Below, in pieces: positions 52,032 to 60,816 of a stretch of DNA of 64,000 nucleotides. Origin of the DNA: Ruminococcus sp. UBA1409. GTDB taxonomy: Bacteria > Bacillota > Clostridia > Oscillospirales > Ruminococcaceae. A program made the position numbers and the translations under genes. The notes under the pieces were generated by a model. The model saw only the letters and a list, made by a program, of their open reading frames with translations. It made no database searches and had not been told where the DNA came from. The stretch lies in contig DBPX01000016.1 of the NCBI GenBank assembly GCA_002305045.1, positions 265,911-329,910 on the forward strand. Reading direction: 5' to 3'. The first letter of the stretch is position 1, and every line of letters starts with the position of its first letter.

Positions 52032-54338
52032 TTAATTTTTTGCTACGGTTATCCCGCCGTTTTCAAGAGTCACGGTATACGGCGAGTCGTTTGATATCTC
52101 GCTTATTCCAGGCTCGCCGTAGCCCTCCGGGACGCTGAGCCTCATCAAGCCGCCCTTGTTGGCTGTAAGCCTTGCATAAGCTATCCTGCCGTTTTCCCAG
52201 GAAATATCGACTGTGATATCCCCTCTTGCCTTCAGTCCCCTTACGAAGCCGCTCTGCCAGTCCTTGGGAAGCGCAGGAAGCAACAGGATAACCCCGCCCT
52301 GACTCTGCAAAAGCATTTCAGCAATTCCTGCCGCTCCGCCGAAGTTGCCGTCTATCTGGAAGGGAGGGTGCATATCAAAGAGGTTTGGATATGTCGAGTG
52401 GGTGAAGAGGGCGTTTATATTCTCAAGAGCCTTTTCGCCGTCTTTGAGCCTTGCCCACATATTGATTATCCAAGCCCTCGACCAGCCGGTATGACCTCCT
52501 CCCGAGGCGAGCCTTCTTTCTATGGTGACTCTTGCAGCCCTAAACAGCTCGGGAGTCTTTTCAAGGGTTATCTGAGAGGAGGGATGAAGTCCGTAAAGAT
52601 GCGAAATATGCCTATGACCAGGCTCGGTCTCCTCATAGTCCTCATACCATTCCATTATCTGACCGTACTTCCCGATTTCGGGCCTTGGAAGCCTAGGGAG
52701 CATGGCCTTAAGCTTATCCGTCAGGCTGTCCTCATCGCCTAAAAGCTCGCTTGCCTTTATGCATGCCTCGAAAACATCCCTTATTATCATGGAATCCATG
52801 GTAGGTCCTACGCATATCTGACCGCATTCCCCGGAGGGATGAATATAGGAATTTTCCGGCGATATCGAGGGTCCCGTCAGAAGCCTTCCGTCATGCTCGA
52901 ACATATACTCGGTGAAGAAGAGGCAGACCTCCTTTAAAATCGGCAGGTACTCCTTAAGAAACTCCCTGTCAAGAGTATACTCGTAGTGCGTCCAGATGTG
53001 GGTGCTGAGCCACGCCGCTCCCATCGGCCAGATAGTTGCGGTTATACAGCTGTCCTGCGGAGCGCAGTCGCCGAAGATGTCGGTGTTGTGGTGAGCGACA
53101 AAGCCGTCAAGCCCGTACATATCCCTGGCTACCTTTTTTCCGTAGGGAAGCATGGTCTTTAGGTGGCTTATCAGCGGCATATGGCAGTCGGAGAGGTTGC
53201 ACTTCTCGGTATGCCAGTAGTTCATCTCGGCGTTGATGTTTATTGTGTACTTTGAGCCCCACGCCGGGAACCTGTCCTTATTCCATATGCCCTGGAGATT
53301 TGCAGGCTTTGTCCCGGGACGGGAGGAGGATATTGTAAGGTATCTTCCGAAGTCGAAATATAGCTTTGAAAGGGAGTTATCCAGCCTTTCCCCGGCTTTT
53401 TTTATCCTGACATCAGTAGGCTCAGCGCTGTAGTCCTCGCCGTCAAGGCTTAGCTCCGCCCTGTCAAAATATGATTTGTAGTCTGAAATATGCCTTGCTC
53501 TTACCGCCTCGTACCCCGACTCGCAGGCTCCTAGGAGCGCCGAGCGGCACCAGCTCTTTATGTCCTCGCCGTGATAGTCAGAGCGTATAGCTATGTAGAG
53601 GGTGAACGCCGGGCAGTCGTAAATCTCGAGGCTTCTCTCCTTGAAGATGGCAACTCCGCCCTCCGCCTCGCAGGCGACGGATATAAGATATGTACAGCCG
53701 CCCTCCGGCTGCTTGGTGTAAATATCAAGCCCGTATTCGCTAAGCTCGTACTTAAAGGTCCTCTCGTCCCTGCGGGAGAAATCGACCACTGCGTTTACCA
53801 GTCCCCCGTCCAAGGACTCGTGGCGAAACGCTATCACCCTGTCCGGCGAGCTGACAAAATACTCCCTCCTATAGCTGTGCCCTCCGCTTTTGTAGCTGAC
53901 GGAGCATATAGCCTCCTCGAGGTCGAGCGAGCGGCGGTAATCCGAATAATCCTCGGCGTCGGTCTTTATATATATGCTGCCTGCGGTGTCATAATGCCGC
54001 TGCTGGTCGGGAATCGGGTACAAATCGCTTTCCTCCAGCGAAACAGCCTCCTTTATCCTGCCCTCGAGAAGAAGCTGCCTAACCCTCTTCCAGGAGTCCT
54101 TAGCCTTTGGATTTACACGGTTCCTGCCCTCATTGCCGTACCATATGGTCTCCTCGTTAAGCTGGAGCTGGTCAAGGTCCGGCGAGCCGTATACCATGGC
54201 GCCCACCGAGCCGTTTCCTATCGGATAAGCGGAGTTCCAGCCGTAAAAATCCCTCTCCCACTGGCTTTTGGACTCGTCTTCCACGGCGGGGTGATTCATC
54301 CAGATTACACTTTTAATCCTTTTGCATTCAGCGCTCAC
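52032..54338 (-). CDS. GH95 alpha-L-fucosidase-type enzyme
   Basis: A 768-residue glycoside hydrolase of family 95 without signal peptide. N-terminal beta domain begins with HPAVEDESKSQWERDFYGWNSAYPIGNGSVGAMVYG (family start), LQLNEETIWYG; (alpha/alpha)6 barrel has INAEMNYWHTEKCNLSD near residue 375 and WPMGAAWLSTHIW, followed by RRLASGGGHTGWSRAW and FQIDGNFGGAAGIAEMLLQ. The GTG start at 54338 is chosen for its AAAGGAGG 7 bases upstream; an in-frame ATG 36 codons earlier has no RBS and lies beyond the promoter. GH95 includes alpha-1,2-L-fucosidases and alpha-L-galactosidases. It would cut the fucose-galactose end of xyloglucan side chains. Confidence 0.87.
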   Translation of the reverse strand: MSAECKRIKSVIWMNHPAVEDESKSQWERDFYGWNSAYPIGNGSVGAMVYGSPDLDQLQLNEETIWYGNEGRNRVNPKAKDSWKRVRQLLLEGRIKEAVSLEESDLYPIPDQQRHYDTAGSIYIKTDAEDYSDYRRSLDLEEAICSVSYKSGGHSYRREYFVSSPDRVIAFRHESLDGGLVNAVVDFSRRDERTFKYELSEYGLDIYTKQPEGGCTYLISVACEAEGGVAIFKERSLEIYDCPAFTLYIAIRSDYHGEDIKSWCRSALLGACESGYEAVRARHISDYKSYFDRAELSLDGEDYSAEPTDVRIKKAGERLDNSLSKLYFDFGRYLTISSSRPGTKPANLQGIWNKDRFPAWGSKYTININAEMNYWHTEKCNLSDCHMPLISHLKTMLPYGKKVARDMYGLDGFVAHHNTDIFGDCAPQDSCITATIWPMGAAWLSTHIWTHYEYTLDREFLKEYLPILKEVCLFFTEYMFEHDGRLLTGPSISPENSYIHPSGECGQICVGPTMDSMIIRDVFEACIKASELLGDEDSLTDKLKAMLPRLPRPEIGKYGQIMEWYEDYEETEPGHRHISHLYGLHPSSQITLEKTPELFRAARVTIERRLASGGGHTGWSRAWIINMWARLKDGEKALENINALFTHSTYPNLFDMHPPFQIDGNFGGAAGIAEMLLQSQGGVILLLPALPKDWQSGFVRGLKARGDITVDISWENGRIAYARLTANKGGLMRLSVPEGYGEPGISEISNDSPYTVTLENGGITVAKN

Positions 54339-54417
54339 TTTATAGCCTCCTTTAAATATTTGAACTGATATTAAAATTTTAAAATCAATATGGCAGACTG
54401 ACTCCGCCTTTAGGTGT

Positions 54418-54446
54418 ATTATACAATAAATCAGGAGGGTTTTCAA
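54418..54446 (-). promoter_or_regulatory. Promoter of the GH95-phosphohexomutase operon
   Basis: TTGAAA (54441-54446), 17-base spacer, TATAAT (54418-54423), 80 bases before the GTG start. Back-to-back with the aldo/keto reductase promoter. Confidence 0.75.
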
Positions 54447-54486
54447 TAGGATTTAAATAATTCTTACATTAAAAAGGCTGTATTTA

Positions 54487-54515
54487 TTGACAAAGCGGTC
54501 AGGCTAAAGTATAAT
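54487..54515 (+). promoter_or_regulatory. Promoter of the aldo/keto reductase gene
   Basis: Consensus TTGACA (54487-54492), 17-base spacer, consensus TATAAT (54510-54515), 48 bases before the ATG. Strong expression is expected. Confidence 0.85.
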
Positions 54516-54563
54516 TCAAGTGCAGGATTAAAATTTAAAGCTAAGATGAATTGGAGGCAGAAA

Positions 54564-55667
54564 ATGAAAAAGCTTGGGTTCGGACTTATGAGGCTCCCGA
54601 TAATAGGGGGAGATCATTCCAATATTGATATCGAGGCGGTAAAAAGGATGGTCGATGAGTTTATCTCACGGGGCTTTACCTATTTTGACACCGCATATGT
54701 CTACCACGGAGGAAAGAGCGAGGTCGCATTCCGTGAGGCTGTTGTAAAAAGGTATCCAAGAGACGCTTATACCATCACGACTAAGCTCCCGCTCTTCTCA
54801 AAGCCTGACAGGGCTGGGATGGAAAAAATCTTCAACGAATCGCTTGACCGTCTTGGAGTCGAGTATATCGACTACTACTGGCTTCACGCACTCGGAAAGG
54901 ACTCTTACGAGTATGCAAAAACGGTGGACGCCTTCGGCTACATAAAGGAGCTAAAGGAAAAGGGTCTTGTAAAGCATATAGGCTTTTCCTTCCACGACGG
55001 TCCCGAGGTGCTTGAAAAAATCCTCACCGAGCAGCCGGATGTCGAGTTTGTGCAGCTCCAGATAAACTATCTCGACTGGGAGGACGGCTGGGTAAGAGGC
55101 CGCCGCTGTTATGAGGTCGCAACAAGGTTTAACAAGCCGGTTATTGTCATGGAGCCTGTAAAGGGCGGAGCGCTTGCAAACCTCCCCAAGACTGCCGCCA
55201 GGATTTTCGACGAGTACGACAAGGGACCCTCCTACGCCTCCTGGGCGATAAGGTACTGCGCCTCGCTGGATAATGTCCTCACCGTGCTTTCGGGCATGAG
55301 CAACCTTGAGCAGGTACTGGACAACACCTCCTACATGGAGGAGTTTGTACCCCTCAAGCCGGAGGATTACTGCGTCATAGAAAAGGTGGCTCAGAATCTG
55401 AAGTATGCAATCCCCTGCACCGCCTGCCGCTACTGCACCGACGGCTGTCCGATGAGCATTCAGATACCCGACCTGTTCTCCGTCTACAACGAGTACAAAA
55501 GAGAGATAGGCAAGCCGGGCAAGTACAGGGAAAAGTATAAGGAGGTAACCGCTTCGTCCGGCAAGGCAAGCGACTGCATAGCCTGCGGTCAGTGCAGCTC
55601 GCACTGTCCTCAGAATCTTGATATCCCTACCCTTCTTGCCGACTGCGTCAGCGAGCTTGAGGGATAA
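54564..55667 (+). CDS. Aldo/keto reductase with C-terminal ferredoxin-like domain
   Basis: A 367-residue oxidoreductase from the ATG at 54564 (GGAGG 6 bases upstream; an ATG 6 codons earlier is less well placed). AKR barrel: FGLMRLPII, FDTAYVYHGGKSEVAF (Asp, Tyr of the tetrad), HALGKDSY; NAD(P)H site near LSGMSNLEQVLDN. C-terminal 4Fe-4S part: CTACRYCTDGCPMSIQIP and CIACGQCSSHCPQNLDIP give two cluster motifs. Such proteins are common in gut Clostridia. Their physiological substrates are largely unknown; the divergent GH95 gene hints at L-fucose or similar sugar intermediates. Confidence 0.9.
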   Translation: MKKLGFGLMRLPIIGGDHSNIDIEAVKRMVDEFISRGFTYFDTAYVYHGGKSEVAFREAVVKRYPRDAYTITTKLPLFSKPDRAGMEKIFNESLDRLGVEYIDYYWLHALGKDSYEYAKTVDAFGYIKELKEKGLVKHIGFSFHDGPEVLEKILTEQPDVEFVQLQINYLDWEDGWVRGRRCYEVATRFNKPVIVMEPVKGGALANLPKTAARIFDEYDKGPSYASWAIRYCASLDNVLTVLSGMSNLEQVLDNTSYMEEFVPLKPEDYCVIEKVAQNLKYAIPCTACRYCTDGCPMSIQIPDLFSVYNEYKREIGKPGKYREKYKEVTASSGKASDCIACGQCSSHCPQNLDIPTLLADCVSELEG

Positions 55668-55700
55668 TTCCTTGGTTAAAACGCTCAAAACCTAAAAACG

Positions 55701-55727
55701 CTCCCCGTCGGATTTACCGGCGGGGAG
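55701..55727. terminator. Bidirectional terminator between the aldo/keto reductase and GH43 genes
   Basis: CTCCCCGTCGG-ATTTA-CCGGCGGGGAG with one mismatch; AAAAACG on the left and TGCTGTTTTT on the right. Confidence 0.85.
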
Positions 55728-55744
55728 TGCTGTTTTTAATCTCA

Positions 55745-57145
55745 TCAGCCAAGCTCGATTCCCCAAAGCTGAGGATTTCCGCTTCCTACATACCTAAGAT
55801 ACAGAGCAGACACTCCGTCCGGGATGGATATTTTCTCCTTGAAGCTCCACCAGATATTAGTGCCCCAGCAGCGAACGCTTCCTATCGGCTCACCGTCCCA
55901 TGAGGTCATAATCTCGAATTTCCCGGAGAAATACGCCCTTGTTCTTACTGTAATCTCGCTGACTCCCTTAAAATCAAAGTATTTATATCCGATTACGGTA
56001 CCGTCGGTGATGCCCTCGATGTGGCCGTAAATCTCATCGCCGTCCCTGCCGTCCTGGGTTATCTTGGGATGGCTGTGCCGTCCGGGAGTGAACATTATGC
56101 ACGCAAGGTACGCCGGGTACTCTCCCTTGCCCTCAAGCGGTCCGCCGTTTAGCCCGCAGGAGGTAATCTCAGCCTGAGCTATGCTGCCGTCCTCATTTAC
56201 ATAAATCCTCTCGGCGCAGCCCTGCCTCGAGAACCAGGTGCCGTTTGTCTGCCGGTGATAGAATATGTACCACTGGCCGTTTATCTCGACTATGCTTCCG
56301 TGGTTGTTTCCTGCCGGAGCCACTCTCATGTCCGCCGGCTTATAGCTGTCGATATGCTCGTCACAGTTTGAGACAAGGACTCCGCCGTAGACAAACCCCT
56401 CTCTCGGGTTTTTGCTGGTGGCGTAGCATAGCTCGTGCATAACCTCGGAGGAGTATACAAAGTAGTAGGTATCCCCAATCTTTCTTATCGAGGACGCCTC
56501 GAAGAAGGAGTGACCCTTAAAGCTCCTGCCGTTGGGATAGAGCTTTTCGTCCTCTACATACATGATTCCCGGCACTACAAAGACGGGCTCCTCGATTATC
56601 GTGAGCATATCCTCGCCTAGGGTAGTACACATCGAGCCGTGCCTGGAGCGGTCTCCTCTCCCGCAGAAGCCGGTATACATATATGTTTTCCCGTTCTCGG
56701 TTATGACTCCGGGGTCAAACTGGAACTCATCCCCGGGACGGTCGCCAAGCCTTGTGCCGTCAGGATAGTGAACATATCCCAAAAACTCGTACCTGCCCGC
56801 CGGAGTGTCGCAGACCGCAACCGAGACATTTGAAACCTTGTCCAAAACATAATAAAGGTAGTATCTGCCGTCCGGCCCTACCGTGACATCGGGAGCGTAA
56901 AGACACATACTGCCGTCCTTATTGAAGGGGTCCTCGGTCTTGGGATAGATAACTCCCTCATATCTCCAGTCGCTGAGGTCATCCACCGGCGCAGACCAGC
57001 AAACATAGTCTCCCATGCAGAAAACATATCCGTTGAACTTGTCGTGCGAGCCGTAGACATAAACTCTGTCTCCAAATACATACGGCTCACCGTCAGGAAT
57101 GTACTCCCATGACGGAAGATAGGGATTGTAGCCCTGTTTTTTCAT
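55745..57145 (-). CDS. Family 43 glycoside hydrolase with C-terminal carbohydrate-binding-like domain
   Basis: A 466-residue cytoplasmic glycosidase. It starts with KKQGYNPYLPSWEYIPDGEPYVFGDRVYVYGSHD (typical of one GH43 group), then APDVTVGPDGRYYLYYV (near residue 90), HGSIVEINGQWYIFYHRQ and a beta-sandwich of about 120 residues from FTPGRHSHPKITQ onward that resembles a CBM6-type module (YKYFDFKGVSEITVRTRAYF). The ATG at 57145 has AAAGGAG 5 bases upstream. Own promoter. Substrate is likely an arabinoside or xyloside. It is separate in type from the GH43 at 2801. Confidence 0.85.
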   Translation of the reverse strand: MKKQGYNPYLPSWEYIPDGEPYVFGDRVYVYGSHDKFNGYVFCMGDYVCWSAPVDDLSDWRYEGVIYPKTEDPFNKDGSMCLYAPDVTVGPDGRYYLYYVLDKVSNVSVAVCDTPAGRYEFLGYVHYPDGTRLGDRPGDEFQFDPGVITENGKTYMYTGFCGRGDRSRHGSMCTTLGEDMLTIIEEPVFVVPGIMYVEDEKLYPNGRSFKGHSFFEASSIRKIGDTYYFVYSSEVMHELCYATSKNPREGFVYGGVLVSNCDEHIDSYKPADMRVAPAGNNHGSIVEINGQWYIFYHRQTNGTWFSRQGCAERIYVNEDGSIAQAEITSCGLNGGPLEGKGEYPAYLACIMFTPGRHSHPKITQDGRDGDEIYGHIEGITDGTVIGYKYFDFKGVSEITVRTRAYFSGKFEIMTSWDGEPIGSVRCWGTNIWWSFKEKISIPDGVSALYLRYVGSGNPQLWGIELG

Positions 57146-57226
57146 AAAAGCTCCTTTCCGGCACACCTTAAAATGCCAAAGCCGAAGATTGATGTATTAA
57201 TCACAGCCTATCAGCCGCTATTATAA

Positions 57227-57255
57227 ACTATACCAGAGAACGAGCTGATTTTCAA
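57227..57255 (-). promoter_or_regulatory. Promoter of the second GH43 gene
   Basis: TTGAAA (57250-57255), 17-base spacer, TATAGT (57227-57232), about 80 bases from the start codon. Confidence 0.65.
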
Positions 57256-57358
57256 GCTTATTTTATAGCTAATCAGGACAAAAATTCACAATGCCGGTCC
57301 TCCCTAGCAAGCTGCAGCCAGGCTTTATATTCTCTATACGCCGTCAGCCCTTTTTTGA

Positions 57359-57388
57359 TTGACAGACTCGCAGAATCGGTGCTATTAT
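57359..57388 (+). promoter_or_regulatory. Promoter of the gene at 57426
   Basis: TTGACA (57359-57364), 18-base spacer, TATTAT (57383-57388) with TGC before it. Confidence 0.65.
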
Positions 57389-57425
57389 TATATATGGGAA
57401 GTAAATAAGCCTAGGAGATGATAAT

Positions 57426-58049
57426 TTGTACGCAGTTTTTAGCTATGAGCAGATAGAGGCAAACGAGCGCAGATTAAACGAGTATCACATAGTTGTTCTT
57501 TTGTTCGTAAGACCGAGCGTCCCGGGCGCTCAGAGCATAATAAAGGAGTTTAGCTATCTTCACCACAACGCCAAAAGGTACTGCTCGGTCTACGCTGTCG
57601 GCTACACCAACGACCCGGAAAGATTTAAAAGCCCGGTTAGTGTTGACGGCGTTGATTCCGAGAAGTGGTACTACAGCGATGAAGAGTTTGTCGAGTTCAA
57701 AAGAAGGCTGGAAAAGAGGATAAAATGGAAGTACAGCGGCGAAAACGAGCTTTTGGTCCTGAAGAGCAATCCCTTTGGAGCGAGCGTTCTGAACTTTCAA
57801 AACTATGTCGCAATAAATATAAACGAGGGCTTAAGGAAGGAGTACATAAGCTCCTACTCATCATTTATGGAAAAACTGATAGAAGCGTCCAGGTCGTACA
57901 CCGACGCAAGAGGCGCAGTCGGAAAGGCGTCAAGGCTCTCGGTAAGACAGCTCACCGAGCTTGCCATAAAAGAGAGCAAGCGTCTGCCTGGTCCGATAAG
58001 GGAGGTCTTAAAAAACAGGCTGTTCTTTAAGACCTCGAGGGCAAGATAG
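57426..58049 (+). CDS. Uncharacterised basic protein
   Basis: A 207-residue protein I do not recognise. The N-terminal half looks like an alpha/beta domain with a core strand HIVVLLFVRPSVPGAQSII and a second strand YCSVYAVGYTNDPERF, faintly like a thioredoxin fold but without any active-site cysteine pair. Then an aromatic, charged segment (EKWYYSDEEFVEFKRRLEKRIKWKYSG), and a C-terminal helical, strongly basic half (KESKRLPGPIREVLKNRLFFKTSRAR) that could bind nucleic acid or the membrane surface. The start is TTG (AGGAG 8 bases upstream). It is a single-gene transcript with a good promoter and terminator, so it is real. Confidence 0.75.
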   Translation: MYAVFSYEQIEANERRLNEYHIVVLLFVRPSVPGAQSIIKEFSYLHHNAKRYCSVYAVGYTNDPERFKSPVSVDGVDSEKWYYSDEEFVEFKRRLEKRIKWKYSGENELLVLKSNPFGASVLNFQNYVAININEGLRKEYISSYSSFMEKLIEASRSYTDARGAVGKASRLSVRQLTELAIKESKRLPGPIREVLKNRLFFKTSRAR

Positions 58050-58191
58050 AAGCCCGGGCACTGTGTCGAAGCTATTAAAAGGGAAGCTTATAAAAAAGCC
58101 GCCGAGAAGCACACGCCAAAAAGAAAAAGTCCCGCATTTTTTTGCGGTGCGTGGGTAAAAAACCACTCAAGCGTCGGTCTTTTGACAGTCT

Positions 58192-58224
58192 AAAGCCGCC
58201 GAAACCTCTTCCGGCGGCTTTTAT
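58192..58224. terminator. Terminator between the 57426 gene and the EF-G-like gene
   Basis: AAAGCCGCCG (58192-58201) pairs perfectly with CGGCGGCTTT (58212-58221), followed by TATT on plus; used by both converging genes. Confidence 0.85.
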
Positions 58225-58241
58225 TGTCCTATATCGCTATG

Positions 58242-60308
58242 TTACTCGTCGTCGACCTTGAACTTCGCAATTACATCGGCGGCAAGCATGGGAGGAAGCT
58301 GCTCATAGCGGAGTCTTTCCATACTGAACTCGCCCATTCCCCTTGTCATCTGGCGGACGGTCATGGCAAAATCGTGCATCTCGCTCTCGGGGACCTCAGC
58401 TACTATCGTGGTAAGACCCTTCTTAGCCGGATTCATTCCCAAAACTCTGCCACGCCTCTTGTTAAGCTCGCCCATCATATCTCCTGTGTTGGAATCGGGG
58501 ACGGTGACCTCAAGGCTTGCTATAGGCTCTAGCAGGACGGGTCCCGCCTGCTTCATGCCCTCCTTGAAGGCAATGGCTGCCGCAAGCTTGAAGGACATCT
58601 CAGAGGAGTCGACCGGGTGGTAGGAGCCGTCTACAAGGGTCGCCTTGACACCGACAACCGGGAAGCCTGCTAAAACTCCCTTCTTCATGCAGTCCTGCAA
58701 GCCCTTTTCTACCGCAGGGAAGAAGTTTCTCGGTACGGCGCCGCCAAAGACATTCTCCTCGAATACAAGCTCGTCGCTGTCGCACGGCTCGAACTCTATC
58801 CAGACATCGCCGTACTGACCGTGTCCTCCCGACTGCTTCTTATGCCTTCCCTGGACCTTGACCTTCTTCCTGATAGTCTCCTTGTAGGAAACCTTGGGCG
58901 TGCTGGTTATAACATCCACGCCGAAGCCGGTCTTTAGCTTGGACAGCGTGGACTCGATATGCTGCTCTCCGAGACCGCTCAGTATCTGCTCAAAGGTTGT
59001 GTCGTCCTGACTGTAGGAAAGGGTGCGGTCCTCCTCAAGAAGCCTCTGGATGGCGTTTGAAATCTTGGACTCGTCTCCCTGGGACTTCGCCTTTACACAG
59101 ACAGAGTAGCAGGGTCTTGGGAACACCAGCCTGTCAAAGGAGACAACCCTTGCCGGGTCGCAGACGGTGTCGCCGGTGTTTACCGACATCTTGGTGGCTA
59201 CGACTATATCTCCTGCGCTGGCGGAGGGAACCTCAAACTGCTTCTTTCCGACAAGGTTCAAAAGCTTTCCGACCTTCTCGGTTCCGCCGGTGGTGGCGTT
59301 TACAACCTCCTTATTGCTCTCGATTTTGCCGCTTATGACCTTGATAAAGGACATCTTGCCGACAAACGGGTCTGCAACCGTCTTGAAAACGAAGGCTGAA
59401 AGCGGAGCGTCGTTCTCGCAGACAATCCTTCCCTCCTTGCCGGAGGAATCCGTTGCCTTCACGCCGCCCATCTCATGAGCGGAGGGGAACAGCTTTGTTA
59501 TGTGCTCTATTAGCAGGTCGACGCCCTCGAGATTTGTGGAGGACACGCAGGTGACAGGGGTTATCATGCCGGAGTTGATGCCGTTGTGGATTCCTGAAAC
59601 CAACTCGTCATGGGTGAGCTTCTCGCCGTCTAGGAACTTGAGCATCAGCTCCTCGTCTGTCTCTGCAACAGCCTCAGCCATAGCCTCAAGAAGGCCGTCG
59701 ATACGGTATGTCGGGTCAGGCTCGCCGGCGTCTATCCTTTCGCCCTTTGGTCCGTACTTATAGTTTTTCATCTCGAGAAGGTCGTAGTAGGAGACAATCT
59801 TTGAGTCCTTTATAATCGGGACGACAAGCGGGCAGACATTAGAGCCGAACTCGATTTTAAGGCTTGTCAGGACATTTGAGAAGTTGGCGTTCTCATCGTC
59901 AATCTTGGTGACGACGAACATGTGCGGAGTCTTGTGGGCGACGGCGGCGTCATACGCCTTCTTGGTGCCAACATGGATTCCTGACTTCGCCGAGACCGCA
60001 ATCATCACGCAGTCGGCGGCGAAAACGCCCTCGACAAGACCTCCGGCATAGTCAAAAAGACCGGGAGTGTCGAGTATATTTACCTTATAGCCGTCTTTCT
60101 CGTAGAAGGAAAGAGAGGTGTAGATAGAGCACTTTTTCGAGACCTCAATAGGCGTATAGTCGGAAACGGTATTGCCGTCCTGAGTCTTGCCAAGACGGTC
60201 GGTTACGCCTGCCTTGTAAAGCAGAGCCTCGCACAGGGAGGTCTTACCTGAGCCGGAATGACCTGCTATAGTGATGTTCTTGATGTGTGAGCTGTCATAA
60301 TTTTTCAA
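58242..60308 (-). CDS. Elongation factor G-like translational GTPase
   Basis: A 688-residue five-domain EF-G paralogue. G1 AGHSGSGKTSLCEALL (not the AHVDAGKTT of true EF-G), G3 DTPGLFDYAGG, G4 VVTKIDDENANF, domain IV near PKVSYKETIRKKVKVQGRHKKQSGGHGQYGDV, and the family end ERLRYEQLPPMLAADVIAKF. The TTG start at 60308 is chosen because GGAGAG lies 6 bases upstream; an in-frame ATG 17 codons earlier has no RBS. Members of this EF-G-like group cannot replace EF-G in known cases and their role is unclear. It is a single gene with its own promoter. Confidence 0.9.
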   Translation of the reverse strand: MKNYDSSHIKNITIAGHSGSGKTSLCEALLYKAGVTDRLGKTQDGNTVSDYTPIEVSKKCSIYTSLSFYEKDGYKVNILDTPGLFDYAGGLVEGVFAADCVMIAVSAKSGIHVGTKKAYDAAVAHKTPHMFVVTKIDDENANFSNVLTSLKIEFGSNVCPLVVPIIKDSKIVSYYDLLEMKNYKYGPKGERIDAGEPDPTYRIDGLLEAMAEAVAETDEELMLKFLDGEKLTHDELVSGIHNGINSGMITPVTCVSSTNLEGVDLLIEHITKLFPSAHEMGGVKATDSSGKEGRIVCENDAPLSAFVFKTVADPFVGKMSFIKVISGKIESNKEVVNATTGGTEKVGKLLNLVGKKQFEVPSASAGDIVVATKMSVNTGDTVCDPARVVSFDRLVFPRPCYSVCVKAKSQGDESKISNAIQRLLEEDRTLSYSQDDTTFEQILSGLGEQHIESTLSKLKTGFGVDVITSTPKVSYKETIRKKVKVQGRHKKQSGGHGQYGDVWIEFEPCDSDELVFEENVFGGAVPRNFFPAVEKGLQDCMKKGVLAGFPVVGVKATLVDGSYHPVDSSEMSFKLAAAIAFKEGMKQAGPVLLEPIASLEVTVPDSNTGDMMGELNKRRGRVLGMNPAKKGLTTIVAEVPESEMHDFAMTVRQMTRGMGEFSMERLRYEQLPPMLAADVIAKFKVDDE

Positions 60309-60380
60309 GTTAATCTCTCCATTCGGGGTACATTTGGTGGCTTTATTGCATTTTAACAATAAAACTTAGCACATATCCTT

Positions 60381-60409
60381 ATTATATATCAGTTATGTCA
60401 AAATAGCAA
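60381..60409 (-). promoter_or_regulatory. Promoter of the EF-G-like gene
   Basis: TTGCTA (60404-60409), 17-base spacer, TATAAT (60381-60386), about 73 bases before the TTG start. Confidence 0.7.
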
Positions 60410-60510
60410 TACCAAAATTATATTCACAATCTTGTGCATCTTGTACATAATTTAGAGCCGTTCTAAGAGTTTTACAGTAAAAAAGCAGACTAAAAATGAC
60501 CTTGGACGAA

Positions 60511-60745
60511 AAAAAGCAGACGGCACAAAACCGTCTGCTATTCAAATCCGGCATCCACAGCTCCAACCGGCGAGCAGTACAGCCGAAAATGAACCGTTAT
60601 GAAAGCCGAGGCTGTATTCCTTGGGAGGAACTACCGAAGATATAAAGACCGTTCGCTGAATTAATCCCAAAGCAGTCTGCGGCTCAGCCTCTGGCAATGT
60701 CCGCCGTCGGCTGAATAATACTTTTGCGTCATAAAGTGATACAAC
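60511..60745 (-). ncRNA. Non-coding RNA of about 235 bases, 6S-like
   Basis: A free-standing transcription unit. Strong promoter (see 60750-60777), and at its end AGCAGACGG-TTTTGTG-CCGTCTGCT followed by T7 (60511-60539). The only frame across it starts before the transcription start and has no RBS, so it is not a protein gene. Inside, GAGGCTG (about 60688) pairs with CAGCCTC (about 60611) and CTTTGGGA with TCCCAAGG, giving a long interrupted stem. The segments GCCAG...TGAGCCG and CAAGG..TACAGCCT.CGGC resemble the central region of E. coli 6S RNA. 6S RNA binds RNA polymerase holoenzyme. The ncRNA call is firm, 6S identity is tentative. Confidence 0.6.
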
Positions 60746-60816
60746 CATTATTATAGCACAGACTATAGCTTTGTCAATAAGAAAAATTACAGCAAACGAA
60801 AAACATATTTATACAT
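60540..60816. terminator. Note on the gap 60309-60816
   Basis: Outside the EF-G-like promoter and the ncRNA unit, the gap contains only AT-rich sequence. The hairpin at 60511-60539 is the ncRNA terminator on the minus strand. Confidence 0.3.
60750..60777 (-). promoter_or_regulatory. Promoter of the ncRNA
   Basis: Consensus TTGACA (60772-60777), 16-base spacer, consensus TATAAT (60750-60755) with TGC in front (extended -10). Confidence 0.85.

Noticed and set aside
60542..60748. 68-codon protein gene on the minus strand
   Set aside because: Its ATG lies upstream of the inferred transcription start and has no RBS; the region is better explained as an ncRNA.
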